Shown here one piece after another: positions 35,325 through 44,000 of a stretch of 64,000 nucleotides of DNA; positions within the stretch are counted from its first letter, which is position 1; each line of letters begins with the position of its first letter. Where the stretch lies: NCBI RefSeq assembly GCF_029626225.1, contig NZ_JARUBP010000001.1:7812001-7876000 (forward strand). The letters are read 5' to 3'. Position numbers and translations under genes: made by a program. This DNA is from Asanoa sp. WMMD1127. Its GTDB lineage: Bacteria; Actinomycetota; Actinomycetes; Mycobacteriales; Micromonosporaceae. The notes below the pieces were generated by a model. The model saw nothing but the letters and a program-made list of their open reading frames with translations. It did not search any database and was not told the origin of the DNA.

Positions 35325-36317
35325 TCAGGCCAGCGACACCACCGCGACGCTGGTCTCCACCAGGCTGCCCAGGTAGAGGGTTCCTTCGTGTTCGCGGACG
35401 CCGGTGACCATGTGGTAGTCGGCGTCCGACGTCTGCAGGTCCGCGACCACCTCGCCCGCCCCGTTGACGGCCATGACCCAGGTCGTGCGGGCCGGTGCCG
35501 GCTGCAGCGCCGTCGGGAGTGACCAGACCAGCCTGCGCAGGGCCGGCGGGAGAGCGTGCAGGCGGTCCAGCGCTGGATTCCGTAATGTCGCCAGGGCGAT
35601 CCAGATCCGGCCGTCCGCGCCCGTCGAGAGGTTGTCCGGGAAGCCCGGCAGGTTGTCGATCAGCACGTCGTGGTCGCCGGCGCGTGGCCCGGTCAGCCAC
35701 ACCCGTGAGATCCGGTAAGCGCCCGTCTCCGCCACCGCCACGAACGACTCGTCCGCCGCCAGGGCCACGCCGTTGGCGAACTGCAGGCCCTCGAGCACCA
35801 CGGAGACCGAGCCCGACGGGGACCGGCGGAGGAGGCGGCCCGTGCCCGTGTGTTCGAGGATGTCGGCCCGCCAGTGTGCGAGGCCGTGCCGTTGTGACGA
35901 GTCGCTGAAATAGATCGTGCCGTCCCGGGCCACCGCCGCGTTGTCGCACAGGCGGAAGCCGTCGGCCAGCACCTCCACCGCGCCGGAGGTCGGTGAGACC
36001 CGCAGCAGACCGCGATAGGCGTCGCTGACCACCAGGTCACCGTCGGACGAGACCTCGACGCCCAACGGGCGGCCCCCGGTGTCCGCGACCTCGACCGGCG
36101 GCCCGCCGGCCAGCGGCAGCCGCAGGATCCGGCCGTCCTCGACACCCGTGTAGAGCCCACCGTCCGGATGCACCGCCACGTCCTCCGGCCCGACGGCACC
36201 GACCGCGCCGACCGACCGCAAAATTGGCGTCGGCATCGGCGGCCGGCTCGCGCGAAGACGGGCGCGGGGCGGCGGCGCCGGCGCCCGCCAGACAACCGGG
36301 TCGATCCGAGGACGCAT
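35325..36317 (-). CDS. SMP-30/strictosidine synthase-like beta-propeller protein
   Basis: A 330-residue six-bladed propeller. Repeated blade motifs are GPEDVAVHPDGGLYTGVEDG, RPLGVEVSSDGDLVVSDAYR, NAAVARDGTIYFSDSS and DNLSTGADGRIWIALAT; the central FANGVALAADESFVAVAET resembles strictosidine-synthase-like lactonases. A calcium-dependent lactone or ester hydrolase is plausible. ATG 36317 is used; the first 30 residues are Pro/Arg-rich. It is divergent from recO. Confidence 0.8.
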   Translation of the reverse strand: MRPRIDPVVWRAPAPPPRARLRASRPPMPTPILRSVGAVGAVGPEDVAVHPDGGLYTGVEDGRILRLPLAGGPPVEVADTGGRPLGVEVSSDGDLVVSDAYRGLLRVSPTSGAVEVLADGFRLCDNAAVARDGTIYFSDSSQRHGLAHWRADILEHTGTGRLLRRSPSGSVSVVLEGLQFANGVALAADESFVAVAETGAYRISRVWLTGPRAGDHDVLIDNLPGFPDNLSTGADGRIWIALATLRNPALDRLHALPPALRRLVWSLPTALQPAPARTTWVMAVNGAGEVVADLQTSDADYHMVTGVREHEGTLYLGSLVETSVAVVSLA

Positions 36318-36404
36318 GGCCCGCACACTAACGCACATCGATCTCCACGACACCTGCCCAGACCCCACACGACATCCGCCACGACCAGGGACCACAATTG
36401 GCGG

Positions 36405-37184
36405 GTGCCGGGCTATCGCCGTCAGCTCTACCGCGACGACGCGGTGGTCCTGCGTGTGCAGAAGCTGGGCGAGTCCGACCGGATCATCACGCTGCTCAGC
36501 CGGCGGCACGGTCGCCTGCGGGCCGTCGCCCGCGGCGTGCGGCGCACCACCTCGCGGTTCGGGGCGCGGCTGGAGCCCTTCGGGCACGTCGACCTGCAGA
36601 TCGCCGGCGATCCCCACGGCGCCGGCAGCGGCCTGCACACGGTCAGCCAGGTCGAGGCCATCCAGCTCTACGGCAAGCGGTTCCTCGACGACTACCCCCG
36701 CTACACGGCGGCCAGCGCGATCGCGGAGACCGCCGAGCGGCTGACCCCGGTCGAGCGGGAGCCGTCGCTGCGGTTGTTCCTGCTCACACTCGGCGCGATC
36801 CGGGCGTTGGCCGCCCGCGAGCACGCGGGGACGCTCGTGCTCGACGCGTACCTCCTGCGCGGCATGGGTGTCGCCGGTTGGGCGCCGGCGCTGGCGGAAT
36901 GTGCCGTTTGCGGGACAGGGGGCCAGCACAAGGCATTCTCCGTACCCGCCGGTGGGGCAGTTTGTCCGGATTGCCGGCCGCCGGGCGCGGCCCATCCGGC
37001 GCCCGCGACGCTCGACCTGATGGTCGCCCTGTCGTCCGGCGACTGGCACGTCGCCGACGCGGCCGAGGTCGGCGCGCGCCGGGAGTGCAGCGGCCTGGTC
37101 GCCGCGCACCTGCAGTGGCACCTCGAGCGGGGGTTACGCTCGCTGCCGCTGGTTGATCGCACGACGGGGGACGAACAAAAATGA
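36405..37184 (+). CDS. recO: DNA repair protein RecO
   Basis: A 259-residue RecFOR-pathway protein that loads RecA on SSB-coated DNA. The N-terminal OB fold reads [20 protein letters not shown] and [18 protein letters not shown]; the C-terminal part carries a four-Cys zinc site (CAVCG ... CPDC). GTG 36405 gives the family start [14 protein letters not shown]. The next gene, uppS, overlaps by ATGA, as usual in actinobacteria. Confidence 0.93.
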   Translation: MPGYRRQLYRDDAVVLRVQKLGESDRIITLLSRRHGRLRAVARGVRRTTSRFGARLEPFGHVDLQIAGDPHGAGSGLHTVSQVEAIQLYGKRFLDDYPRYTAASAIAETAERLTPVEREPSLRLFLLTLGAIRALAAREHAGTLVLDAYLLRGMGVAGWAPALAECAVCGTGGQHKAFSVPAGGAVCPDCRPPGAAHPAPATLDLMVALSSGDWHVADAAEVGARRECSGLVAAHLQWHLERGLRSLPLVDRTTGDEQK

Positions 37185-37996
37185 TCAGGTCACGCGGTAC
37201 GCGCCGCGAGGTGCGCCCGCCGACGCCGCACGTGTCGGGTGGCCGCCCGCCGGAGCTGCCGGCCGGGAGCCTCCCCAAGCACGTGGCGATCGTGATGGAT
37301 GGCAACGGCCGCTGGGCCAAGGAGCGCGGGCTGCCCCGGACGGCGGGACACGAGCGCGGCGAGTACTCGCTCTTCGACACGATCGAGGGCGCGATCGAGC
37401 TCGGCATCCCCTACCTGACGGCGTACGCCTTCTCCACCGAGAACTGGCGCCGCTCGCCCGACGAGGTCCGCTTCCTGATGGGCTTCAACCGCGACGTCAT
37501 CCGGCGCCGCCGCGACCAGCTGGTCGACCTCGGGGTGCGGGTGGTCTGGTCCGGGCGGGCCGGACGGCTGTGGAAGAGCGTGATCTCCGAGCTGCAGACC
37601 GCCGAGGAGATGTCGCGCGGCAACTCGACGCTGACGCTGCAGTTCTGCGTCAACTACGGCGGCCAGGCGGAGATCGCCGACGCGGCGGCCGCGATCGCCC
37701 GCGACGCGATGGCGGGCAAGATCGACCCGGACCGGATCTCCGAGAAGACCATCCAGCGCTACCTCTACCACCCCGAAGTGCCCGAAGTGGACATGTTCCT
37801 GCGGCCGTCGGGCGAGCAGCGCACGTCGAACTTCATGCTCTGGCAGTCCGCGTACGCCGAGCTCGTCTTCCTCGACACCCTCTGGCCCGACTTCGACCGG
37901 CGCCACCTCTGGTACGCCTGCGAGCTGTTCGCCCAGCGCGACCGCCGCTTCGGCGGGGCGATCCCGAACCCGGTGCCGCCCCCGCCCGCCGAATAA
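37181..37996 (+). CDS. uppS: Polyprenyl diphosphate (cis-isoprenyl) synthase
   Basis: A 271-residue cis-prenyltransferase making the lipid carrier for cell-wall synthesis from isopentenyl and allylic diphosphates. The catalytic Asp is in [15 protein letters not shown] (near residue 40), followed by AFSTENWRR and the C-terminal [20 protein letters not shown]. It is the counterpart of the long-chain synthase Rv2361c. A 30-residue N-terminal extension is disordered. Confidence 0.93.
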   Translation: MIRSRGTRREVRPPTPHVSGGRPPELPAGSLPKHVAIVMDGNGRWAKERGLPRTAGHERGEYSLFDTIEGAIELGIPYLTAYAFSTENWRRSPDEVRFLMGFNRDVIRRRRDQLVDLGVRVVWSGRAGRLWKSVISELQTAEEMSRGNSTLTLQFCVNYGGQAEIADAAAAIARDAMAGKIDPDRISEKTIQRYLYHPEVPEVDMFLRPSGEQRTSNFMLWQSAYAELVFLDTLWPDFDRRHLWYACELFAQRDRRFGGAIPNPVPPPPAE

Positions 37997-38178
37997 ACCT
38001 GGCCAAGGCCGGCGACGGCGTGTACGGTCGTCGCATGCGTTACTGATGCCCCCAGGGATTCTGTGTGCCGGTCCGCCAGTCGGCGGTCTTCGAGCGCCCG
38101 GGGCGTCATTCCTTTTCTCAGATCAGTGAGCGCCGCCGGGCATCCGTCTGTCCCTCCCCGTTTCCGGAGGTCCTTCGC

Positions 38179-38382
38179 ATGCCTGCATCCGATAAGTTCA
38201 CCGTCGACCTGTCCGGCGCCGAGTTGCCCGACCTCGAGCTGGGCGGCGGCGGTGGCAACCGCGCGTCGCGCCGGGCGAAGTCGAAGCCGGCGCACGGCCA
38301 CGACCGCGCCGTCCAGTCCACAAAGGCCGGTCGTGGAAAGCCGGCGGCCCAACCGAAGCGCTACGCCTTCCGCCGCGCGTAG
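38179..38382 (+). CDS. Small conserved hypothetical protein
   Basis: A 67-residue protein starting MPASDKFTVDLSGAELPDLE, with a Gly run and a strongly basic C-terminal half (NRASRRAKSKPAHGHDRA ... KRYAFRRA). GGAGG at 38166-38170 stands 8 nt before the ATG. The acidic start and basic tail suggest a nucleic-acid- or ribosome-associated role, but I know no function. A repeat array begins at its stop. Confidence 0.65.
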   Translation: MPASDKFTVDLSGAELPDLELGGGGGNRASRRAKSKPAHGHDRAVQSTKAGRGKPAAQPKRYAFRRA

Positions 38383-38521
38383 TAACTGGGGTCCCTTCCT
38401 GACGCCAACGTCAGGAAGGGGCCCTTCCTATGCGGAAAGCGAAAGGAACGGCTCGTTCTTGACGTCCGTGTTAGTAACGGGCCGTTCCTCTGCGGAAAGC
38501 GTTAACAACGGGCCGTTCCTT
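38381..38521. repeat. Five-unit 31-bp-period repeat array
   Basis: Units begin near 38381, 38411, 38441, 38471 and 38502. Consensus GTTAACAACGGGCCGTTCCT followed by nTGCGGAAAGC; each unit is a small palindrome (AAnGGGCCnTT) with the linker TGCGGAAAGCG retained after units 2 and 4. It fills the space between the small protein and the GNAT gene, and its last unit touches the GNAT stop. It could act as a convergent-gene terminator. Confidence 0.8.
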
Positions 38522-39120
38522 CACAGGCGGGGCCAGGGGCGGCGGAGGTCGAGCGCGTAGAGGACCTTGTCGTAGCGGAGGTGGCCGACCGCCACGAAGT
38601 CGACGAGCCGCCCGTACTCGTTGAAGCCCAACGTGCGATAGAGCGCCAGCGCGCGTTCGTTGTCGCCGCGGGCGTCCAGGGTCAGCACCTCGATGCCGGC
38701 CTTGCGGGCGCTGGCCACCAGCCCTTCGGTCAACGCCCGCCCGATGCCGCGCCCCTGGTAGGCCTCGGCGACCGCGACCCGCTCCAGGTCCGCGTGGGGC
38801 CGGTGCGTCTGCCGCGCATAGCGGCGCCAGTAACCGAGCCCGGCGACCCGACTCCCGTCGGGCAGCGGCGCCGACCGGTTCAGCGACGAGGGCGACGGGA
38901 CGTCGTCGCCCGACGCATAGGCCACCAGCAACGCCGCCTCCCCGGAGCCGGCGCCCTCGACCAACTCGGTCAGCAGGTCGCGAACCTCAGCCCGGTCGGG
39001 CGGCAACGTCCACCCGAGCGCGGCGCCGGAGGCCACCAGGTCGGCCAGGATGCGGTGCGCCTGCGGCAACAGCGCGGCGACGTCCGCGGTATCGGTTATC
39101 TCGGCCAGTCTCACGCTCAT
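38521..39120 (-). CDS. GNAT-family N-acetyltransferase
   Basis: A 199-residue acetyl-CoA-dependent acetyltransferase. The acetyl-CoA loop is AEAYQGRGIGRALTEGLVA (motif A, R/Q-x-x-G-x-G/A), preceded by PHADLERVAVAEAYQ and followed by ALALYRTLGFNEYGRLVDF. Acceptor unknown. ATG or GTG at 39120; the gene lies downstream of the ECF transporter genes on the same strand. Confidence 0.85.
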   Translation of the reverse strand: MSVRLAEITDTADVAALLPQAHRILADLVASGAALGWTLPPDRAEVRDLLTELVEGAGSGEAALLVAYASGDDVPSPSSLNRSAPLPDGSRVAGLGYWRRYARQTHRPHADLERVAVAEAYQGRGIGRALTEGLVASARKAGIEVLTLDARGDNERALALYRTLGFNEYGRLVDFVAVGHLRYDKVLYALDLRRPWPRL

Positions 39121-39150
39121 GAACCCACCGCCTCGACGAGTGGGAAGACC

Positions 39151-39951
39151 TTAACCGAGAACGGGGCGGAACGTACCCGTGGCGATGCTCACGGTGAGGA
39201 TCGCGGCGGTCAGCAGCACGGCGCCGGCCACGAACAGCCAGTCGGCACGGGTGATCCGCTGCAGGCGGGCGTGCGTACGCGGCGTGCCGCTGTCGAAGCC
39301 CCGCGCGTCCATCGCGGTCGCCAGCCGGGTGCCCCGCCGGATCGCGCCGACCAGCAACGCGAACACGGCCGAGGCGAACAACCGCGCCGCCGCCACGGGG
39401 TTGCCGCCCGTGTCGATGCCGCGCGCCCGCCGGGCCATCCGCAGCGCCTGCCACTCCTGCCCGAGCAACGGCACGAGGCGGAACGCGGCCAGCGTGCCGA
39501 TCGCGAACCGGGCCGGCGCCTTGGCGTTCTGCACCAGCGCGTCGGCCAGGTCGGTGGGATCCGTGGTGGTGAACACCATGATGCCGGGCAGCGCCAATGC
39601 CACCAGGCGCAGCGCGAGTCCTAATGCGACAGTCAGCACGCCGGTGGTCACGTCGAGCGGGCCGAGCGCGAGAACTGTGTCGCCGCCCCGGTTCGCGCCG
39701 AACAGGATGGTGGTCAGCACGACGCCGAACACCGACAGCAGCAGCGGCCAGCCGCGGCGCAGCAGGGCGCTGTAGCGGACCCCGAACAACGGCAGCAGCA
39801 CGAGCTCCGCGGCGATGGCCAGCGCGGGGGTCAGTGGGTCGAGGGTCGCCAGGACACCGAGCGCGAACACGGTGGCGGCGACCAGCTTGGCGACCGGGTT
39901 GCGGCGGGCCAGCGGCGCGTCGGAGCGGGTCATCACCGCGGTCAGCGTCAT
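39151..39951 (-). CDS. ykoC: ECF transporter transmembrane component (YkoC/EcfT)
   Basis: A 266-residue EcfT-type protein that couples the substrate-binding component to the ATPases. It has five or six hydrophobic segments and the coupling-helix motifs with the Ala-Arg-Gly signature: RMARRARGID and TAMDARGFDSG. ATG 39951 overlaps the stop of the ATPase gene (ATGA). Context with YkoE and a TPP riboswitch assigns it to thiamine or hydroxymethylpyrimidine uptake. Confidence 0.9.
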   Translation of the reverse strand: MTLTAVMTRSDAPLARRNPVAKLVAATVFALGVLATLDPLTPALAIAAELVLLPLFGVRYSALLRRGWPLLLSVFGVVLTTILFGANRGGDTVLALGPLDVTTGVLTVALGLALRLVALALPGIMVFTTTDPTDLADALVQNAKAPARFAIGTLAAFRLVPLLGQEWQALRMARRARGIDTGGNPVAAARLFASAVFALLVGAIRRGTRLATAMDARGFDSGTPRTHARLQRITRADWLFVAGAVLLTAAILTVSIATGTFRPVLG

Positions 39952-41351
39952 GGCGCCAGCTCCAGCCGCCGGTCGGCCAGCGCGTCGACGAACGCCGCGT
40001 CGTGCGTCACCGCGCACACCCCGTGTCCCTCGTCGCGCAGGTCGGCCAGCAGCGCGACCAGCTCGATCCAGGTGCGCCGGTCCTGCCCGAAGGTCGGCTC
40101 GTCGAGCAGCAGGAGGCGGGGCGCCGACGCGAGCGCCGTCGCCACGCTCAGCCGCCGCGCCTCACCACCCGACAGGGTGTACGGGTTGGCCCGCGCGAGA
40201 TGGTCGAGTCGCAGCCGGGCCAGCAGGTCGTCGACCACCGTCAGCGGGCGGCCGAGCCGGCGCGGCCCCACGGCCAGCTCGTCCCGGACCGTAGACGCCA
40301 CGAACTGGTGCTCCGGATCCTGGAACACCGAGCCGATGCGGGCCGTCAGGTCGGCGGCCCGCCAGCGGTGCGGTGGCCGGCGAGCGTCCGCGCCGGCCAG
40401 CACCGACGAGGCGACCACCCGACCGCCGCTGGGCGCGAGCAACCCGCCGAGCAGCAAGGCCAGCGTCGACTTGCCCACGCCGTTGGGCCCGAGCACAGCC
40501 ACCGCCTCGCCGGTGCACACCGCGAGATCGGTCGGGGCCAGCCGCGGGGCCAGCGCCACCCCGTCGGCGGTGACCAGCATCTCGCCGGGCGCGGCGGCGG
40601 CCAGCCGAGGCGGTGGCAGCGGCTGCCCCGGCACCCAGATGCCGTCGGCCGCCAGCGCCGCGCCGTGCCGACCGAAGACGACGGCCGGCGGCCCCGACGC
40701 GACCACGCCACCGCCGGGGGCCAGCACGACGACCCGGTCGACCAGCGGCACGATCGGCTCGAGCCGGTGCTCGACCATGATCACGGTGGTGTCCCGGGAC
40801 ACCGCGTCGCGCAACGACGCCCGCACCAGCGCCGCGCCGGCCGGGTCCAGGTTGGCCGTCGGCTCGTCGAGCAACAGCAGGTCCGGCCGCAGCGCGAGGG
40901 CGCCGGCCAGCGCGAGCCGCTGCTGCTCGCCGCCCGAGAGCGCATGGGTGGACCGGTCCAGCGGCTGGTCGAGGCCGACCGCGGCCAGCGCCTCGGTGAC
41001 CCGCGGCCAGATCTCGTCTCGGGGGACGCCCCGGTTCTCGAGGCCGAACGCCACGTCGTCGCCGACCCGCGACATCACCAGCTGGGTCGCCGGGTCCTGG
41101 AAGACGATGCCGACCCGTTCCCGCGCCTTACGGGTGTCCAGGCCGTCGATCTCGGCGATGCCCTCGCGCTCACCGGAGTCGTCGGCGAGCAGGCCGGCCA
41201 GGGCGGCCAGCAGGGTGCTCTTGCCGGCCCCGGACGGACCCAGCAGCAGCACCCGCTCGCCGCGCTCGACGCGCAGGTCGACCCCGCGCACCGCCCACGC
41301 CTTGCGGCCGGCGTGCCGCCAGCCGAAGCCGCGCAGTTCGACGGCGCTCAC
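39948..41351 (-). CDS. ykoD: ECF transporter ATPase, two fused ABC domains (YkoD)
   Basis: A 467-residue protein with two complete ABC cassettes: domain 1 with Walker A GPSGAGKST, signature LSGGEQQR and Walker B LLLLDEPTANLDP; domain 2 with GPNGVGKST, signature LSGGEARR and LLLLDEPTFGQD. Fused duplicated ATPases occur in the YkoD group of ECF transporters. The stop overlaps the EcfT gene; the start lies 6 bp after the YkoE stop. Confidence 0.92.
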   Translation of the reverse strand: MSAVELRGFGWRHAGRKAWAVRGVDLRVERGERVLLLGPSGAGKSTLLAALAGLLADDSGEREGIAEIDGLDTRKARERVGIVFQDPATQLVMSRVGDDVAFGLENRGVPRDEIWPRVTEALAAVGLDQPLDRSTHALSGGEQQRLALAGALALRPDLLLLDEPTANLDPAGAALVRASLRDAVSRDTTVIMVEHRLEPIVPLVDRVVVLAPGGGVVASGPPAVVFGRHGAALAADGIWVPGQPLPPPRLAAAAPGEMLVTADGVALAPRLAPTDLAVCTGEAVAVLGPNGVGKSTLALLLGGLLAPSGGRVVASSVLAGADARRPPHRWRAADLTARIGSVFQDPEHQFVASTVRDELAVGPRRLGRPLTVVDDLLARLRLDHLARANPYTLSGGEARRLSVATALASAPRLLLLDEPTFGQDRRTWIELVALLADLRDEGHGVCAVTHDAAFVDALADRRLELAP

Positions 41352-41357
41352 GACAGG

Positions 41358-41933
41358 TCAGACCGCCGCGCGTTCGCGACCGGCCGGGAACCGGTCGAGG
41401 ACGCCGGTGTTGGCCAGCGACCGGGTCAGCAGCCAGGCGCCGCCGCCGGCGATGACCAGGGAGCTGGCCGCGGTGAGCGCCAGGTACGGGACGCCGAAGG
41501 TGCCCCACGAGTTGCCGGGGTACCAGTAGATGACGTCGTAGAGCGCGGCCACCAGTCCGGCCGCCGCGCCGGCGAGGGCGGCCACCGGCAGCCGGTAGAC
41601 GCGGTAGGCGAACAGCGCGAAGACGAGCTCGGCGCCGAGCCCTTCCAGCGGGCCCTGGAGCACCAGGGTCCAACCCCACGTGGTGCCGAGCGCGACCGAC
41701 ACCAGCGCGGCGACGGTCTCGGTGAAGAACGCGGCGCCGGGCTTGCGGACGACCAGCGCGCCGAGCACGGCGGGCAGCAGCCAGACGCCGTAGAGCAGCG
41801 TGCGCGCGGGCAGCGGGATCGCGTCGGCGGGTCCGTTGTAGAGCAGGCCCCAGGCCCAGAACACGACGCCGAACGCGACGCCCAGCACGGCGGCGACGAC
41901 GATGTCGACCGTACGCCAGCGGTGTGATGCCAT
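41358..41933 (-). CDS. ykoE: ECF transporter S component YkoE (thiamine/HMP)
   Basis: A 191-residue membrane protein with five or six spans matching YkoE, the S component for thiamine or its hydroxymethylpyrimidine precursor (FWAWGLLYNGPADAI; KPGAAFFTETVAALVSVALG; QGPLEGLGAELVFALFAYR). GGGAGG lies about 9 nt before ATG 41933. First gene of ykoE-ykoD-ykoC, preceded by a TPP riboswitch. Confidence 0.9.
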   Translation of the reverse strand: MASHRWRTVDIVVAAVLGVAFGVVFWAWGLLYNGPADAIPLPARTLLYGVWLLPAVLGALVVRKPGAAFFTETVAALVSVALGTTWGWTLVLQGPLEGLGAELVFALFAYRVYRLPVAALAGAAAGLVAALYDVIYWYPGNSWGTFGVPYLALTAASSLVIAGGGAWLLTRSLANTGVLDRFPAGRERAAV

Positions 41934-41974
41934 CGGTGATTGCCTCCCAGTTCGGTGAACCAGGAGAAGACGCA

Positions 41975-42006
41975 CGCCATGCCCCGGAATGGCCCGAGAC
42001 ATGGCG
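41975..42006 (-). promoter_or_regulatory. Leader hairpin between TPP riboswitch and ykoE
   Basis: CGCCATG (42006-42000 on the minus strand) pairs with CATGGCG (41981-41975), and the stem can be extended inward. It lies between the aptamer and the start codon and may be part of the expression platform, either as a terminator-like stem or in competition with the aptamer's 3' strand. Confidence 0.45.
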
Positions 42007-42027
42007 CGGCTGGAGAAGTAGACCGAG

Positions 42028-42113
<86 letters not shown>

Positions 42114-42165
42114 GTGAAGTTGTCTCGCCAGGCTAACACCGCTGCCGACAGGTACGCTCGCGCGC

Positions 42166-42990
42166 ATGCGGATCGAGACGCGGGGGCTCAGTTTCGAGGT
42201 CGCCGAGGGTGGTCCGCCCGGTGGCCCGCCGGTGCTCCTGCTGCACGGCTTTCCGACCAACCGGCACGCCTGGGCCGGCGTGACCCCGCTCCTCACCGCG
42301 GCCGGCCTGCGCACGTTCGCGGTCGACCAGCGCGGCTACTCGCCGGGCGCCCGGCCCAGCGGCGTCGACGCGTACCGCCAGGCCGAATGTGTCGCCGACG
42401 CCGTCGCGTTCGTCGACGAGCTGGCCGGCGGCCGGGCCGACGTGGTCGGGCACGACTTCGGCGCGTTCGTCGCCTGGCAGCTCGCCGCCGCGCACCCCGA
42501 GCGCGTCCGCTCGCTGACCGCCGTCTCGGTGCCCCACCCGGCCGCCTTCGCGCACGCCCTGCTGACCGACGCCGACCAGCAACGGCGCTCGTCCTACATC
42601 GACCTGTTCCGGACCGTCGGCAAGGCCGAGCACGTGCTCACCCGCGACGGCGGCGCCGGCCTGCGCACGGTGCTCGCGGGCGTCGGCGACCAGGTGGAGG
42701 TGTTCGCCGCGCCGCTGCTGGAGCCGGGCGCGCTGACGGCGGCCCTCAACTGGTACCGCGCCCTGGTGATCGAGGAGCTGGCCAAGGTCGGCCCGGTCGA
42801 GCGGCCGACGACGTACGTCTGGGGTGACCGGGACGTCGCCGTCGGGCAGGTCGCGGCCACCGGCGCCGGCGACCACGTGACCGGCGACTACCGCTTCCTG
42901 CCGCTGCCCGGTGTCGACCACTGGATCACCGAACGACAGCCCGAGGTGCTGGCCCAGGCGATCCTCACCCGGATCGCGGACGCCTCGTGA
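42166..42990 (+). CDS. Alpha/beta hydrolase, epoxide hydrolase/dehalogenase-like
   Basis: A 274-residue hydrolase. The oxyanion motif is LLLHGFPTNRHAW, and the nucleophile elbow GHDFGAFVAW carries Asp instead of Ser, as in epoxide hydrolases and haloalkane dehalogenases. The catalytic His is in PGVDHWITERQPE. A lid domain follows the elbow. The stop overlaps the next gene (GTGA), so the two are cotranslated. Confidence 0.85.
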   Translation: MRIETRGLSFEVAEGGPPGGPPVLLLHGFPTNRHAWAGVTPLLTAAGLRTFAVDQRGYSPGARPSGVDAYRQAECVADAVAFVDELAGGRADVVGHDFGAFVAWQLAAAHPERVRSLTAVSVPHPAAFAHALLTDADQQRRSSYIDLFRTVGKAEHVLTRDGGAGLRTVLAGVGDQVEVFAAPLLEPGALTAALNWYRALVIEELAKVGPVERPTTYVWGDRDVAVGQVAATGAGDHVTGDYRFLPLPGVDHWITERQPEVLAQAILTRIADAS

Positions 42991-43796
42991 CCAGCCACCC
43001 CGCCGAGGCCGCCGAACGGCTGCCGCACACCCGCGAGTCGCTCGCCGCCGACCTGACGGCGCTCGGCGTGCGGCCCGGTTCGACGCTGCTCGTGCACGCC
43101 TCGCTCAAGCCGGTCGGCTACGTCGCCGGCGGGCCGCAGGCGTTGGTGCTCGCGCTGCGTGACGTGCTCGGTCCCGACGGGACGCTGGTCGTGCCGACCC
43201 ACACGCCCGACAACTCCGACCCGGCCGAGTGGCAGAACCCGCCCGTACCGCCGGGGTGGTGGTCCGTGATCCGCGAGCACATGCCCGGCTTCGACCCGGC
43301 CGTGACGCCGAGCCGGTGGATGGGCGCGGTCGCCGAGCTCGTCCGCACCTGGCCGGACGCGCAGCGCAGCGACCACCCGCAGGTCTCGTTCGCGGCGCTG
43401 GGCCGGCTGGCCACCGAGGTGGTCTACGGGCAGCCGCGATCCGGCATGCTCGGGCCCGACTCGCCGCTGGGCAAGATCTACGGGCTGGACGGCGACGTGC
43501 TGCTGCTCGGCGTCGGCCACGAGTCCAACACCTCGCTGCACCTGGCCGAATATCGTCAGCCGACCCCGCCGACGGCCCGGCTCGGCGCGGCGGTGCTGAC
43601 CCCCGACGGCGGCCGCGAGTGGGTCTGGTGGGACGACGTCGACCTCGACGAGGGCGACTTCGAGCTGCTCGGCGCCGACTTCGACGCGACCGGCGTGGTC
43701 CGGTCGGGACGGGTCGGCGGCGCGCTCAGCCGGCTCATGTCGCAACGGGCCGCAGTCGATTTCGCCGAGCGCTGGCTGGCCGAGAACCGCAAGTAG
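42987..43796 (+). CDS. AAC(3)-family aminoglycoside N-acetyltransferase
   Basis: A 269-residue member of the Antibiotic_NAT family. Typical segments are RPGSTLLVHASLKPVGYVAG, DGTLVVPTHTPDNSDP, the His-containing QRSDHPQVSFAALG and GVGHESNTSLHLAEYR. Family enzymes acetylate the 3-amino group of the 2-deoxystreptamine ring of aminoglycosides, but housekeeping members without resistance activity (YokD-like) exist. GTG 42987 overlaps the hydrolase stop. No other resistance genes are nearby, so it is best seen as intrinsic. Confidence 0.85.
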   Translation: MTSHPAEAAERLPHTRESLAADLTALGVRPGSTLLVHASLKPVGYVAGGPQALVLALRDVLGPDGTLVVPTHTPDNSDPAEWQNPPVPPGWWSVIREHMPGFDPAVTPSRWMGAVAELVRTWPDAQRSDHPQVSFAALGRLATEVVYGQPRSGMLGPDSPLGKIYGLDGDVLLLGVGHESNTSLHLAEYRQPTPPTARLGAAVLTPDGGREWVWWDDVDLDEGDFELLGADFDATGVVRSGRVGGALSRLMSQRAAVDFAERWLAENRK

Positions 43797-43828
43797 TCAG
43801 GTGCCGCGCCCGGCCGCCGGGCGCGGCG

Positions 43829-44000
43829 CGGGCCGCGTTGATGCGCCGGCCAGACCCTGCCTCGTGCCGAGCCGCGGGCCCGGGCGGCGGCGCATCGCGG
43901 GCCGTGTTGATGCGCCGGCCAGACCCTGCCTGGTGCCGCGCTGCGGGCCTGGTGGCGGCGCATCGCGGGCGGCGTTGGTCCGCGGGACAGATCCTGGTCA
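43829..44000. repeat. 68-69-bp tandem repeats between AAC(3) and monooxygenase genes
   Basis: Two good copies and a diverged third begin GCGGGCCGCGTTGATGCGCC (43829), GCGGGCCGTGTTGATGCGCC (about 43898) and GCGGGCGGCGTTGGTCCGC (about 43966), each followed by GGnCAGACCCTG-like sequence. The array fills the convergent intergenic region and runs into the last bases of the monooxygenase gene. No start codon is linked to it and it is not a gene. Confidence 0.7.

Noticed and set aside
38381-38521. Regularly spaced repeats as a CRISPR array
   Set aside because: Units are contiguous palindromes with 31-bp period, leaving no unique spacers, and no cas gene is nearby.
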